A program made the position numbers and the translations under genes. This document shows positions 13,191 through 26,200 of a DNA stretch of 64,000 bases, piece by piece. This DNA is from Acanthaster planci. Taxonomy: Eukaryota > Echinodermata > Asteroidea > Valvatida > Acanthasteridae. The DNA lies in NCBI RefSeq assembly GCF_001949145.1, contig NW_019091488.1, positions 131,350 through 195,349 on the forward strand, read 5' to 3'. Each line of letters starts with the position of its first letter. Positions within the stretch are counted from its first letter, which is position 1. The notes under the pieces were generated by a model. That model saw only the letters and a list, made by a program, of their open reading frames with translations, had not been told where the DNA came from and made no database searches.

Positions 13191-13590
13191 TGTGAATGAA
13201 AATTCCTATATCCAAGGCTTGTGGTGTGGTATCCTCTTTTCATATTCATAACATTAGAAAGATAACATTAGAATTCTTATATTGGTCTTTCATGTAATCA
13301 TCACTAACGGACCTGAATACTGTCGTACTCTTTTGTACGCCTGCCCTTCCTCGATAGATACCAAAGGGTCAGTGGAGTAACTAGGCGTCGGAGGGGGTGG
13401 GGAAGGCAAGAGTTCCCACGGATGGGGGCAGTCGCCCCCTTGTTTTAACTCAGAATTATTTTGTGTCTGAATGCTCATATTTCCAAGGCTCGTGCCGTAT
13501 CGTTTTTCCATATTCATAGAACTGTTTAGGCCTAAGGGATTTTTTCACGAACGACCCTGCTTTCTGGGGAAGTCTTTTGTATAGGGCTGT
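13191..13590 (+). repeat. Diverged direct duplication around a G-rich insertion
   Basis: 13191-13253 (ATATCCAAGGCTTGTG, CATATTCATAACA) is repeated with divergence at 13462-13523 (ATTTCCAAGGCTCGTG, CATATTCATAGAA). Between them lies GTGGAGTAACTAGGCG with G- and C-runs (13372-13440), which looks like a SINE-like or low-complexity insertion. Confidence 0.5.
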
Positions 13591-13977
13591 CCAAAGACGA
13601 CCTGAAGTAGCCAGGTTACAAAGAGTAATCCAGGATGCAGCAACGAGGATTGATATATAGCTACACGCACGTATGGTTGCTGGTCCCACCAAGTGACCAA
13701 CGACGATTATAGACAAACTTGAGAGTTCACTACCCTCTGATCTAAAAAGTGGTAATTTTCTGACATTATACACCTCTAATTCTCCGCCAGTCCTACCAGT
13801 AAGTATCTCAGTTTTTGCTTTCTTTTTTTCCCAAGAAGAAACACATTCAAAATTGGCCCTAATTGTGTCGATGGATTCCGTTTAAATTGTTATATTTTAT
13901 GACTTAAAGATTGCATCGAAAGAGGTGATTATTGCTATACAAGTTCTTTTTATTGGGCTAAGTATTTTGTTAAACAC

Positions 13978-14144
13978 GGGCAATTCACAAAAAGTGTGCC
14001 TCCAAACGTTTGCGACGCGTTGACCAATCACCACGCGCGAAACCTGTCGACTACATGCGCGTTTGAAAAGGGTCGACAGATTTCGCACAATGTGATTGGT
14101 CAACGCGTTGCAAAGTCTTGGAGGTGCACAATTGTGAATCGACC
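13978..14144. mobile_element. Palindromic MITE, copy A
   Basis: About 167 bp with long terminal inverted repeats: GGGCAATTCACAA...GCCTCCAAACGTTTGC...ACGCGTTGACCAATCAC on the left, mirrored by GTGATTGGTCAACGCGTTGC...TTGGAGGTGCACA...TTGTGAATC on the right. The centre contains GTCGAC. Non-coding; small frames with VIGQRVAN recur in all copies because of shared ancestry. Confidence 0.8.
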
Positions 14145-14654
14145 GTTATTGAGTTTTCCTGCTTTGTCCTGATAATTTTGTTGTTGCTGGGGTTTATTCT
14201 ACATGTACAGCTGATTATTTTGATGGTTGTGCAAAATTAGTTTATTTATAATTATTGCTAAGCGGGTGAGACCAAACAACAAAGACCTACAACATCGCCA
14301 GGTTGGAATGGAAAACGTTATTCTAAGTACACTGTAATTTCATATTTTAAATTCTTCAATTGACGCGCATGTAAGTCCGAAAGAGCCTCTCATCACAATG
14401 TCATGGTATTGGATGGCGGAAAGTCGTAATTAATCCGAGCATGCGTTATTTCTTAATAATTAATGGTATGCCTGTGTACCTGTTGATCCACGATTCGCAA
14501 ATAAAACTGTGAATGATACTTTATTTGACTACACGTACAAATATTTCTCTTTTCGCGCGGGGAAATGAAAGCAGTTTGTTGTTAATTACCCCTCTTGAAA
14601 ACAATGACATCATGTTTGTAATGTGACAGATCCACGCTTGAACAGGTCATGGAA

Positions 14655-14940
14655 CCCGAACCAATTTCGGGGGGGGGGGGCGAGTGCAAACCATTTTTTT
14701 TGGGGGGGGCAAATTTTGGTGTATTTTTCCTGTGACCTTTCTAGCCTTTCCATGGGGGTTAGGTTACATTTTAGGGCTTTTTACACAAAGAAAACAATAA
14801 ACAGCCCCCCCAAAAAAACAAAATTCTCCCCCCCCAAAAAAAACAAATAACGAAGAAAAAGCACCTTTCCCTAATTACTTTGTTTTTTAAATCTAGGATC
14901 TTCTAGTTTTTTTGGGCGGGGGGGGGAATGGTACCATGGC
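14655..14940. repeat. G/C-run-rich degenerate repeat
   Basis: Poly-G, poly-T, poly-C and poly-A runs (a ten-base G run near 14,672 and T8G8 near 14,700). Similar run-rich stretches occur at 36,345-36,690 and 46,110-46,420, each mixing GGTGGCGGATCC-like or CAGTGGCGGGG sequence with CCCCCCCAAA. Overlapping frames are artefacts. Confidence 0.5.
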
Positions 14941-15004
14941 CCCCATTTGCCCTTGAGCTAAAACAGAAAAGTTAGCATCCGCAATGGTCAATTTTTTTTG
15001 CGTG

Positions 15005-15345
15005 CTGCTTTTGCTGCTCGAGGTCCAACCAATCACACCTCCTGCCACCTCAACGCCCCTCCGTCCAATCGTCGGCCGTCTCCGCTCTGACGGTGGAGTT
15101 GAGGCGGCAATTTCCGAGCTCATTTCCGATGCGGCGACTCGGCAAACAGGCCCGTGCCCGGCGCGTGTTTTATTACTGGCTGGGTCCACCGCCCCGGCCG
15201 TGCATTTGATACAACTGGCGACGAGGGGCTGCGGGCGGTTTTTATTGACCGTGTGGCCCGTGTTTTTCCGCGTGGGACGGAGACCAGGAGAAGCGCACGA
15301 GTTGGGACGGGGAAGAGAAACAAGACGCAGGCTTGACGCGTTTAG
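15005..15345. promoter_or_regulatory. CpG-rich block, possible promoter or distal 5' exon of VMAT
   Basis: Strong rise in G+C and CpG against AT-rich flanks, with a CCAATCACACC box near 15,028. Open frames on both strands are compositional and match no family. If VMAT has a non-coding first exon, this block 4.7 kb upstream is the best-looking promoter candidate. Confidence 0.3.
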
Positions 15346-18300
15346 TTACCTCTTGGCCCGATAGTATTGCTCAGTGAAATTCCCGTTTTAATAAGCTGAG
15401 TGATGGGATACAGCAACAAGTAGCTTCGAATCATTATCTGAACTGATGTGGATTTATGCAAACTAAACAGTGATGAATATTCTTGTAATGTCATAAAATG
15501 TGCGTTAGTCAGTATAATTTAACGGAGACCATGAGCTGAGGTAACACAGGCGTAACTGTCGTCCGTTAAGTAGAGTAGGCCTTCCCGAACTGTTCTCGAA
15601 GCCACAAATCGTTTTATCCAACGTTGCAACAGGATTCTTCTTGTCAATGTGCACTAAGGTGAGATACTCCATCAACGACGCTCGTCAGGAATGCCCTTAT
15701 CAGAAGTGTACGGCGTAACCTGTTTACTTTTCTGTAGGTAAGTGTGGCAATCTTCACTGGTTCCGTCCAGAGGGAACATGGGCTGTATTCTGCAGTCTAT
15801 GGTAACTATGTTGCCAGTGCCAAGACTGGGTTGAGTATTCGTTCAAGTGTCAAAAATCTGGCTTCCCTTGACATTATATTGATTGTATTACCGAAAAGGT
15901 CCAATGCGAACATACCTTACGGGACCTATGCCCTTGCCATAGGCAATTCTCATTTGATTGAGTGGGCATAAGCTGGAAGTGGGTGGACAAATGCCCACCT
16001 ACTTTGTATGTTGGAAAGGATGCGCCTTGACGTCAGCTCCATGGAAAACATGGCGTGCCACTGAGCAGGTACTTTCAGATGCGACATTTTGCATTATAAC
16101 ACCTCACCCACAGCCTATTTTGTATCTTGATTGGCCGAGAAGTTGCCATATAGCATCTGCTAATTTTGCTATTTTGTCTCTCATGGCCAAAGGTACTTAC
16201 TAACAACCAAACTACAATACCCGTAGCAACTAAATGAACTGCACGCACATGCAGAATCACCGGCAATGTGCGCAAACGCGTAGTGATGTGCCTGTTGGTC
16301 GCATTTCAAAGTGCTCACGTTACAGAGCATTAGGGCCTATGTGATGACGTGTGGTTAGGAAATGTGCTGAAAAATGTTCAACAGATTTCTTATTCAAATC
16401 ATGTTCAAATACACGTACCTGCCTTCGTGTTCAGATCGTATTTATCAGTTATAGCTCAAATCAATCAGCATTTTGTGGGAGAGGGGTTATAAAACAATTA
16501 CTGACTCTTTTAAATATCATGCATGCCTGTAGTATAATAAAACTATGACCCGGCCATGCAATCAATGGAGAACTCGCTTTGGGAAAATGGATATGCTTGA
16601 AATAAAAATGCTTCATGGTGGGGGGGGGGTAGTTATATCACATCACTCGAAGCAATCAGTATTTTGTATTAAGTTTTATTTCAGTTGAGTTGACAAACGA
16701 CTTTTTATTGCTTTTTTTAGGTACGCGATGGGGCCAGTGCAAGTGTCAAATGAGTTCAAACTGAGAGCACGCTGAAAGTAAATTGGCTAGTAAGAGTAGA
16801 CGTGAAAGTAACGCTGAATGAAATTCAGCAAATAGGCCTATTGCTAGAGCGCGGAATTTAAAAGAAAACCGCAAAGACAACGAGAATTGTGTTACAATTA
16901 ACACATATGAATTTCTGTGTCTATCAAGTCGATTATTTTGACCTGTCAGTTTTTTAAAAGAACGTACAGTTAAATGTACATTCTGTTTACAGTTTACCGT
17001 TTACTGTATATTCTTAACTTACAATGGACACTTTTCTCAATAGAACGAGGGTGGTTCATAGTTAGCAGATATGTTCAATGCCACTTGTACCTTCCCCAGA
17101 TATGTAACGATCGATACATCAAGTACTACCACTACTATTGCACAGAGCAGTTACATGTCATGTGCATGTTTTGATAATCGACGGTGGCCGTTTATCAACA
17201 ATGATTTTTGTCTGTGTGATGTCGGCTGTGATATCTAACAACCAGTGATGGCAAATAATTTACGTTAACGAAGTGTTACGTAACACATGATTGATACGAA
17301 AGGGTTGCACTGAAAAGCGCCTGTAGTCCGGGTGATTGTACGCTGTGTTTTACGTTGCTCAGCACCATGGCTGCTTGATTTTGTAAAGGATGTCATAGAT
17401 ACATGTGATATACAATATAGTTGCGTTGCACCCTTTTCTTTCTTATATAAGTGTATATCCGAAAGACTTTATCCTTAAATCGGGGTATAGTTTAGTGGAT
17501 ATACAACAATCAATTAAGTACAGATTTTATAACATACATGTATCATTAATCTTTTGAAATACTGGCAATATTTTGAAGTTCATCAGAAATGTTAACGCCA
17601 TTAATGGCAATTAAATTTTTAAAAACATTACAAGCAGAAAATACTTTGAAACGATCCTTTTAAGTCTCTTGGGCACTTCAGTAGCAACAGTTAGCATGGA
17701 AACAACAGGAGATCCAATACAACAACGACAATATTGACAAAAACAATCAAGAACCTTTTAAATATGCTGCGTTTAGGCGTCTGCAGTCAAGTCTATAGTT
17801 CTCATTTCCCACCAAGTCTTATTTTTGGCTCCGGCTGAAGAAAAAAAAATCTTTTCTTCATGTCGCCTTTATACCTTGTCCGGAATTCCTACCGAGGAAA
17901 ATAATAATCTTAAGAATTTCCGAGAGAACAAATTTTTTTTACTAACTTTATCCTCGACCAACGGACCCTCCTTCAAAATATACAAGAAATGGAACATTAA
18001 AGTTAACTGCGCACGTCCTTACAGGACGGTGACGATACACGACTTGATTTAAAGGCTAAACTGGCCCTTCTAAAGTTACGCATCAAAGAAGACAAGTACA
18101 TGAATGTTAAATGAAGTCAGAACTGGGCACAAAAATAACAACATTGAGACATTGGAGTCTGCAGAATGAGGGCAAAGCCTTTTTTCGGGGGGGGAGGGGG
18201 AGGAGATAAAGACACCAAAGGGGTTAGAGAGTATAGATGTGGTTAGGCCTAGTCATGGGAAAACCTACAAATGCATATCCCCCACATGACCATATGGTGT

Positions 18301-19980
18301 TTACCCCGCACATGCGCCGTTGCTGTCATGGTTTGAAAGAAATACACGTTTCCAAAAGGTGTGGCCATTAACGTTGTGTAAAGACACCTTAAAATTACAT
18401 TTCTTTGGCGAAAGGCATTAATGACGCAAACACTTGCGTATAAGTAATTGTCAAAATGTGCCCGTCAGAGCTACGATGTTAATTATAAATACGTGCCCTG
18501 TGGTGGCCAGCGTTCAGGATTTAATCAGTTTCCCTCATAGATTACGATTATTGGTGGCCACCATGTACGCATGGTTTTGCAGAATGCCTGACAATACCTC
18601 ATTAGTCTTGTTTGCCAAGCCCTTTGTGCGGCGCGATATGACCGGATGTTTAATTCAACAACGTGATTTTCTTTTCTTTGCGTCAACCACGAACAGCCGG
18701 ACGTCATGCAATCATTTGGGTGTGCTATGAAAGTCCTTGGGCTTTCGCCCATCGTAACTGGAGATCATTCATCGAATATCGTCTTGAGCGTAACCAAACT
18801 TCAATCACTACATAATGCTAGCCAAGAACCCTTCATTCCTGACGCGCCAATTATAATTCAGTGTCTCATGTCGGTAACTGGGACTACTCTTATTTTATTG
18901 ATCAGGTGAAATGTCACGTAAATCAAGAACTGATTGCATGATGTCAGCATATTACTCCGGGATTATCTCTACAAAGCAGGCAGACACAAACATTCCAGAC
19001 CTGATTATTTTGGAGATATACCAAAGCCCTATAGTGTCATCAAGTTAATATTTCAAAAGGGGTGAAGTATTTTTTCAAAGTTCGTTTTTATGAAGGTCAT
19101 GTATATTTTTTTTTAACTTTAGTGGACTTTTAGATTTTAGGAAGTTCGTTTTTATGAGATTTTTTTCCAAAGGTGATTTGTTAGAGACATACATTCTCCA
19201 GTTCGTTCTTATTTTTAAACAGTCTTAATCTTTTTCACAAGATAATTTTTTTCCGGGATAATTTTGTTCAAGTTACTTTTCAATAGATATATATTTTTAA
19301 GTTTGATATCATGTCCCATAATAACGGACTTCGAGAAAATATAACTCGCGCTACCATGAACAACCTACTGCAGCGGAAATTCCTTTCTTTTCGTTAACAG
19401 GGGTTATGATCGACTTCACCTTTTTGTCATTTTGAAAGAGAATCTTCGTTGTGTACGACCTTGCGCGCACAGTTTCCTTTTCTTTGCACTTGAGGCACCA
19501 AAACCCATCTTTCATGCGTTGCCCGCCGTAGGTTGTACCGGTTTGTACGAGTTCTTTATCTGTCCAATGATTTTTGAAAGTAGAAATGCATACACAAAAT
19601 GACGTTATCAGATACACTCCGAACTATAGCTGTTCCAGAGGGGAATAGGCTTCTAATCACAAATTTCCCAGCCAAATTAGAAACTGTTAAGGGCGGCAAC
19701 CAATGACTGGAGAGTCTAAATGACACCGTCCGCTATTGATGAGACTCTGCCGCGTAAACTGTGCAGTCTTGGACAATATTTTTAAAGAGCAAGCAGTGAA
19801 TGTTGGCACACAAATAAAGGGGAAGACTGAGGTTTATATCTGTATACTCCAAGGAGATGGCTCCCATCTAAAATGGACGTCGAGTCCTCGGTCTGGAGAA
19901 ATGGCAGACTATATACAAGCCATGGACACGGAGGCATGCAGACAAACTACATTAACCTTCCCCAACTGGGGGCACATTCT
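15346..19980. other. Upstream flank of VMAT
   Basis: No coding sequence recognised. It may contain the VMAT non-coding first exon or regulatory DNA. G-run at 18,189-18,205 and an AT-rich stretch at 19.0-19.3 kb. Confidence 0.5.
16028..16035. promoter_or_regulatory. Perfect CRE palindrome TGACGTCA upstream of VMAT
   Basis: Full cAMP-response element 4 kb upstream of the VMAT ATG; others are at 10129-10136 and 42950-42957. Mammalian VMAT2 promoters use a CRE, but the distance here makes relevance uncertain. Confidence 0.25.
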
Positions 19981-20010
19981 CTTTTTCCCTGATACTAACA
20001 GAAGCATCAG
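19981..20010 (+). promoter_or_regulatory. Possible 5' UTR intron acceptor just upstream of the VMAT start
   Basis: A pyrimidine run (TTCTCTTTTTCCCT) is followed by TACTAAC, a perfect branch-point heptamer, and by AGs ending at 20001 and 20010. If used, the VMAT 5' UTR would continue in a non-coding exon further upstream. From memory, human SLC18A2 also starts with a non-coding exon. The branch-to-AG spacing is short, so this is tentative. Confidence 0.35.
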
Positions 20011-20035
20011 CTGAAGTACAACCTCGGCCGTGGCC

Positions 20036-20216
20036 ATGGACTTGGAGAAGCAAGCACCTGTATCCATGTACGACAAATTTTGGACGTCGGTTCACTATTG
20101 GTGGCGGGATTTCAGTGTTCTGAACTGCATCCGGAACCTACGGCAGTCGCGCCGGCTGGTTCTGTTCATCGTGTTCGTGGCTCTCCTGCTCGACAACATA
20201 CTGATGACGGTGGTGG
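20036..20216 (+). CDS. VMAT: VMAT exon 1
   Basis: Encodes residues 1-60 plus one base of codon 61: a cytoplasmic N-terminus followed by TM1 with the [11 protein letters not shown] signature (D53, N54). The donor is GTGAGT at 20217, phase 1. Confidence 0.95.
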
Positions 20217-23200
20217 GTGAGTATAAGGTTCCTTTATTGATTGCGTACGCACGAAGGATGTTCACTCCTACCTACGATAACGTATTCAAGCAAGGGGCGT
20301 AAATCCTGGGGGGTGGGGTATACTTTTTGACTGTGAGGGAAGGGCTATTAATCATCCTCCGACTGTTTCGTAGGGACAAAATCTGTGGTGGATTTTGAGG
20401 AATTTGGTGGATTTCCTAAGTAGTGGGGTCAGTCTGGTACAGTTTGACCTTCGGTTTAGAAATAGGAAGAGGTCACATGAATATGCTTAAGCTAATAACA
20501 TGATCATATTGATATGAATAGGAAAGAGTTGTAGGGTGAAAAGATATGGTATAAGTTGACTCAGCGATGAATAGGAACGAGGAAACGGTTAGAAAGTCTG
20601 GTGCAAGTTGACCTTTTGTTAGGGATGAATAGGAACATGGTCAGAAAATCTGGCAGTGTGATCTTTCCCATTATATCATTGCACAATTGGATGAAATATG
20701 ATGATAAAAATAGACAACGACTCATATAGCAAGTGAGGGTCCGATCTGAGACAGTCTCTAGACAATGGATTTTACGTGACGCCGGGTAATGGGGGATAAT
20801 CTTTGGGACAAAGGGTTGTACGCGGCGCTGTTGTGGATAGGACGTTGGTCTGATGACTTAATCCTTGGGCACTAAACGAGAGAGGGCGCGCACATGCTAA
20901 CAGTCATGCGTTCGGCTTACAATGGTTGCATCCGCCGAGTTATGCAATATTGTGCAGAAGTTCCCGGCCAGTATCCGACCAGAGAATTATTATTTGATAT
21001 TCATACCGGTTAGTAAGCACACAAAACAAATTCAGTGGACTTCACATACTGGTTTCTGTACTGTTTTATTTCTATTTTTTCATCATTGATTTTTCCCAGT
21101 TGTACTCTTTTTAAGAATTACTACGAAGTTGATTACTGGAAGTTTGTTAAATTTTAAATCAGAGGCATTACATCTACTCATTTCTTTTTGGAACTATTTG
21201 TCTCTAATGATTGCTATCTTTTAGTCATTATCCTCTTCGTCATTTAGCTGAAACAGTCCCTCAAATTTATCAGCATTTTTTAGAAAAAACTGTATTCAAG
21301 GCTTTGTTGAGTTTCATGCCTTTATCAAGTTTTTCTTCAAGATCATCCACAGTGTCCTGGTGAGTTCATTATCCTTCAAATGTAGGTAACTTGACAGAAA
21401 ATCCTTATAGTTGTCGAAAAAATCCCAGAGGGTCTTTCTCTTTGCCTTCTGCCAGGCTTGATTTTTATCCATGCCTTCGTTGACGTACTTGTCAAAATGT
21501 TCATCCCAAATTTCCCTATTTGTTTCTGTGGCTTCAGTCAGCCAATCTTGGTAGGTAGCACTGTCTTCCAATTCTGAACTATCTTCATCCGAGGTTTCGT
21601 CAACAACCTCCTCAACAGGTTCCGAATCATCGTCATATTCATTTATGTCCTATTCCTCTTCAGCGTGGATATTTTCCATGTGCCTCTTTTTGCCAACATC
21701 ACACAACCGAAAAGATCACGAATCGTGCTGAGGAGCACGCACAGCCGCAATAGGCAGTCTGGGTAATGTCTGTAGAATGTTCTGTCCTGAAGCTTCTGCA
21801 TCTTTTTGTTGGGAGGGGAAGGACATAACCGGGAAAGAACTTGCTCGACGCACCGATGAAAATCAACATGTAAATCCCGGCCAACATTTTTACTGCGACT
21901 ATACTAGTTCGGATACAGCTATCTCTCTGTTACATACTACAATGCATCCCCATTATTGGACTCCTTAGTTTTCGACACACTGGCTAGCAGGACTGCCCCA
22001 TCTGGTCGTCCATTTTTGATTGCTGCTTTTCCATTACAGTGCCCATTCTCCCGAACTACCTCTTCGAGCAAGAACACCCGGAGTTTGCGAACGGACGGCT
22101 GTTTTCGGCGTCCAACAGAAGCAATAATTGCAGCGAGCTTTTTACGGTCCCAGCGTCGTCCGCTGCAGATCCCTCGTGGCTTGGGTGTGAGTAGAACAAC
22201 ATTGATTTACAGAGTAAAATGCAGTTATATGATACTTGCGTCGTTTATTAAAAATATTATTGTGTCCCATTTGACATTAACTGATTTTGTTCATTTCAGC
22301 TGCTCTTTGCAACTGATTTTCTAACTTCCGCCCAAGTGCCTCACTTGTCCGACATTACGGGTCAGATAACAGCATATCACTGCCAAATCTTCCTCTTGCA
22401 ACATCTTTATTTTACGAGAAAGTACGGTAAAACTTCCTTCAACTACTGCTTTCTCGGTGTAATCCTGCTTTACCGTTATTTCATTAACTAAGCAAACTTA
22501 TCAACTCGTCTCAGTGTGCCTTTGCACCAACTATAACATTCATACATTCGTTAAAGGCGGTATTTGTCAAACACGATATTTGTCATCCTTAAGCTTATTG
22601 CTGCCAAAAAGGACGGTTCCTGTTAAATGGAGGTCCTTACCTTTCTGGTCGCTATGTCCTCTAAACTAATACGGGTCGTCAAGAAGGTTGCATGGGAAAA
22701 CTGTCGGTATTTATCACAAAAAAGCAAACCGCACAGTACAGGGACGTCCTAAAGATATCCTGTTACAATATGAATATGCCTTGACGGAACAGGAGACCCT
22801 CTCATCCAATATGGGCAATTCACAATAGTGCGCCTCCAACATTTTGCAACACCTTGACCAATTACAGTGCCCGGAATCTGCCAAACCCTTTCCAAACGCG
22901 GCTTGGGTGGACAGATTTCGCACACTGTGATTGGTCAACGCGTTGCAAACTCTTGAAGGCGCACTACTGTGAACAGCCTAGTTTAGTCACCTTTAACATG
23001 GGGCCTTCCCCTGAGCTGCTTCATTCTTTTCCAGAGCCCGCCTCCAGCCACGTCCCATGGGGATTGTATGTAAATATCTAAACCACGTGCTGATAAGGGG
23101 TTATTGACAAAGAAAGTGCCTGGGCAAGCCCTGGAAAGCCTGGGCCTGTCTTATATCAATGGTCGGTCTCTCTTACGTGTCTCTGAGCTGTAGACAGCTG

Positions 23201-26200
23201 TCTGAGTAGTTTCATCGTGTTGGGGGTGTCACATTTTTGTTGTTATAACGGAAGTGATCTCAAAACAATCACCTTGGTGCAATGGGTGTAAAAAGTAGGC
23301 TCTGTGCAGTGAATTCAGCTGATACTCATAGGACAGCGTCCGAGCATTAACATGAAAAAATCGGTCCTGTGCAGCGGAGGGTAAAAGAGACAATTAGATT
23401 ATAATTTAGATCTCCTGTGCCGGAAAGGGTCAATTTAAAATCATGTTTTAATCAGTTTTGACGAGTTCACCTCACAGGGAAAAGGGTCGTGTGCTAAAAA
23501 CTGAGGCCAAAGGAGAATCTCAGCTGTCTACTGTCGAATTTTTACGCTCCGTAGTGTAGCCCAATTCGACAAGCAGGATGTAGACTGCAGTGCCGGCAAT
23601 GACATCACGCTCTTGGTGAAACGGGCGCGTGACTATCCTGTTCATATATAGGGTGCCGTGTCAGGTGAAGGGTGGTGCTACCGCAGAAATGGCTTTACCT
23701 CGGATTAGTTGACAAAAATAATTTTCACTCACTTCTTCACATACTAATACTCCATTCTTTTTCTGGTCTGCTTACAGGTAATGTCAGCGGTGGGTCGCCC
23801 ACCAGGAGCCCTGCGGAGCAACAAAAGTACAGTCTCGTTCTTCGTCATGAGAACCTCAAAGTCAGCATACTGTTTGCCTCCAAGGCTATCGTCCAGTTAT
23901 GCGTAAATCCTATCGTGGGTCCCCTTACTAATAGGTAAGTGCTATACAGTCGTTGCTGACACCGATTCGGATATAGACACATTTCTCCTCGGCTGTGAGG
24001 TTTTCTTGCATATTTTTCCACAAACTCATATCTTTCATCTTTTTCTAAAAGAAGCGGGATCCCCGCAATGGACTTTCGCATAGATTCACTTCTTGAGTAT
24101 CGTTACACTTTTCTTCAGTTTATGAACACTATTTTAAATCCTCTTTGAGTTAAGGGTATTGACTTGTGTAAATTTAATTTTTAAACATAAAAATTGTTCA
24201 GGCTTTTTTCGGACAAGTGGGGGCGCTGAAGCTGTGACGTAAATTAGGGAAGCTATTATTCAGTTACCATGTTCTTCTGCTCAAAATTTTGAACCCCGTA
24301 AAACATTTTTGAGAGAAGGTTGCCCGCTGGCTTATTACCACATACTTTCCATAACATAAATAATCAAAACTTACAGCAACAATATTTGTGCAAACATCAG
24401 TGGAGCATTGGGGTTCAGTGCTTGGGATGAAATAGCAGCGGTGCTCATGAAAATGCAAGTTCATTAGCATGATATAAAAAATGCTCCAAAATGTAAATCA
24501 AAACAAAAATAAGGTAAAATGGAAAGAAATGTGTAATTTTAGGGGCTGCAGTACTGTGCAGTCCACTTAATCAAATAGCATATATGACAGAGAGGCTGTA
24601 TGGTGCTTTCATCTTCAAGAGGTTTGTTCAATAAAAGCAAATCAATATTTTGGTCTCTCCACGCAGAGTTGGTTATAGCATACCGATGTTCACTGGATTC
24701 GTTATCATGTTTGCCTCAACATTAGGTAAGATCACACACTCTGCAACAACGGTTCGTGTTCAAGTTCGACTTCTGATTACAGCCACACTATTTTCATGCA
24801 TGTTTCCAGTCTGAATTCATGGCTCGACAGATTTTTTATTTTAACGTGCACCAGACCTTGTACAAATTACAAACCAAACTTGACGCATGCACTTTGATGT
24901 CTATGCGCTGATGTGTCCTCTTGATATCAATGTTATGCTGAAGACATGCATAATAGTCAAGTTGGGTTTATAAGGGACAACTGAAATACGCCAATTCCAC
25001 AAACGCGTTATGAAATTCACTAGGTTTAACTTGTGAAACAGCTCTCTGAAATCGGCAATTATCACTCCCCACCATTTCTTTTTCTTAAACAATTTCAGTA
25101 TTCGCATTTGGTCAGTCGTACTGGCTACTGATTATCGCTCGTATGATCCAAGGGGTTGGTTCGTCCTGTTCGTCGGTAGCAGGTAGGTCCAAACGAGACA
25201 CTCTCGCCGCTAATTAATGAAAGAGTGATCGCACGCAAATGAAAGCAACAGAAGAAAATAGGCATATATAGCTTGTCATTTCCTGGTATTTCAGTCCACA
25301 TGAACCATTGCGGATCCGGTCGTGTGTATGCGTATAACGCAGCTGCTAGCCCAGCAATTTAATTTTATATAACAGGTTTTTGCCCTTACCCAACGTATAT
25401 TAACATCTTGAAAGCAATTTAATTGTTCGGAAATCGAACGAAATAGTTGGTCTCCCCATTTTGACCGCCTAACGTTTTCCTTTTTTAATGCTCAATTGAT
25501 ATCATATAGTGTTTCGAACCACTGCTATTGTTTTCGATCAAGGAAACGCTTCACCACGTCATTGTTTATTTGTCTAGAAGTAATATTCAAACGTTTACGC
25601 AGTTGATTAAAGGTGTGTTATTGTACATAATTTGCACATGCAAGTTGTAGAGGTACTCATTCATTTCGTCAGGAATGGGCATGCTTGCCCACCGCTATCC
25701 AGGCTACGAGGAGCGAGGAGCCGCTATGGGGATCGCCCTGGCTGGGCTTGCTTTCGGCGTGCTCAGTAAGTTGGCATAATATCTAGCAACCAAAGTTAAT
25801 TGGATAGCATTCTTCCAATCCTAGAATCGAGAAATTGGAGCCAAAAAAGGCCTTCCCAGCATTGCGCGTTGTTAATTCCATCACCTATAGAGCTTTAAAA
25901 CTTCATCTCATAGTGAGATATTTCCACGAACGGGGAGGGTTTATCACGATTTCTTATGAATAGAGAATGTGAAATATAATGTAGATCACTGTTCTTAAAA
26001 GCTTTTCATCTTGCAATGAGTTGTAACGTAGGCCTATTACCCATAAGGTATAACCCTATTGAGCCCTGGTTATACTTTGCACAAAACCGACAAAGAACCC
26101 AGTTTTGTGACTTTAGATCAAATAATCACTCTCTGAATTCCTAAAAGTTGAATATATTTCAACTGACTCAAATGAATTTCACGGCGAAAATGTCATGACT

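Noticed and set aside
14984-15364. 126-codon frame in the CpG-rich block
   Set aside because: Open on several frames and both strands because of high GC content; no family resemblance.
19736-20014. 92-codon frame just before the VMAT start
   Set aside because: Different frame, ends before the ATG, no similarity to SLC18 N-termini; likely UTR or intron sequence.
20717-20720. Possible upstream in-frame continuation of VMAT exon 1 past its donor (ATG frame open to 20302)
   Set aside because: Open frame past 20216 is read-through of intron 1; family alignment requires VVVPILP from the exon at 22040.
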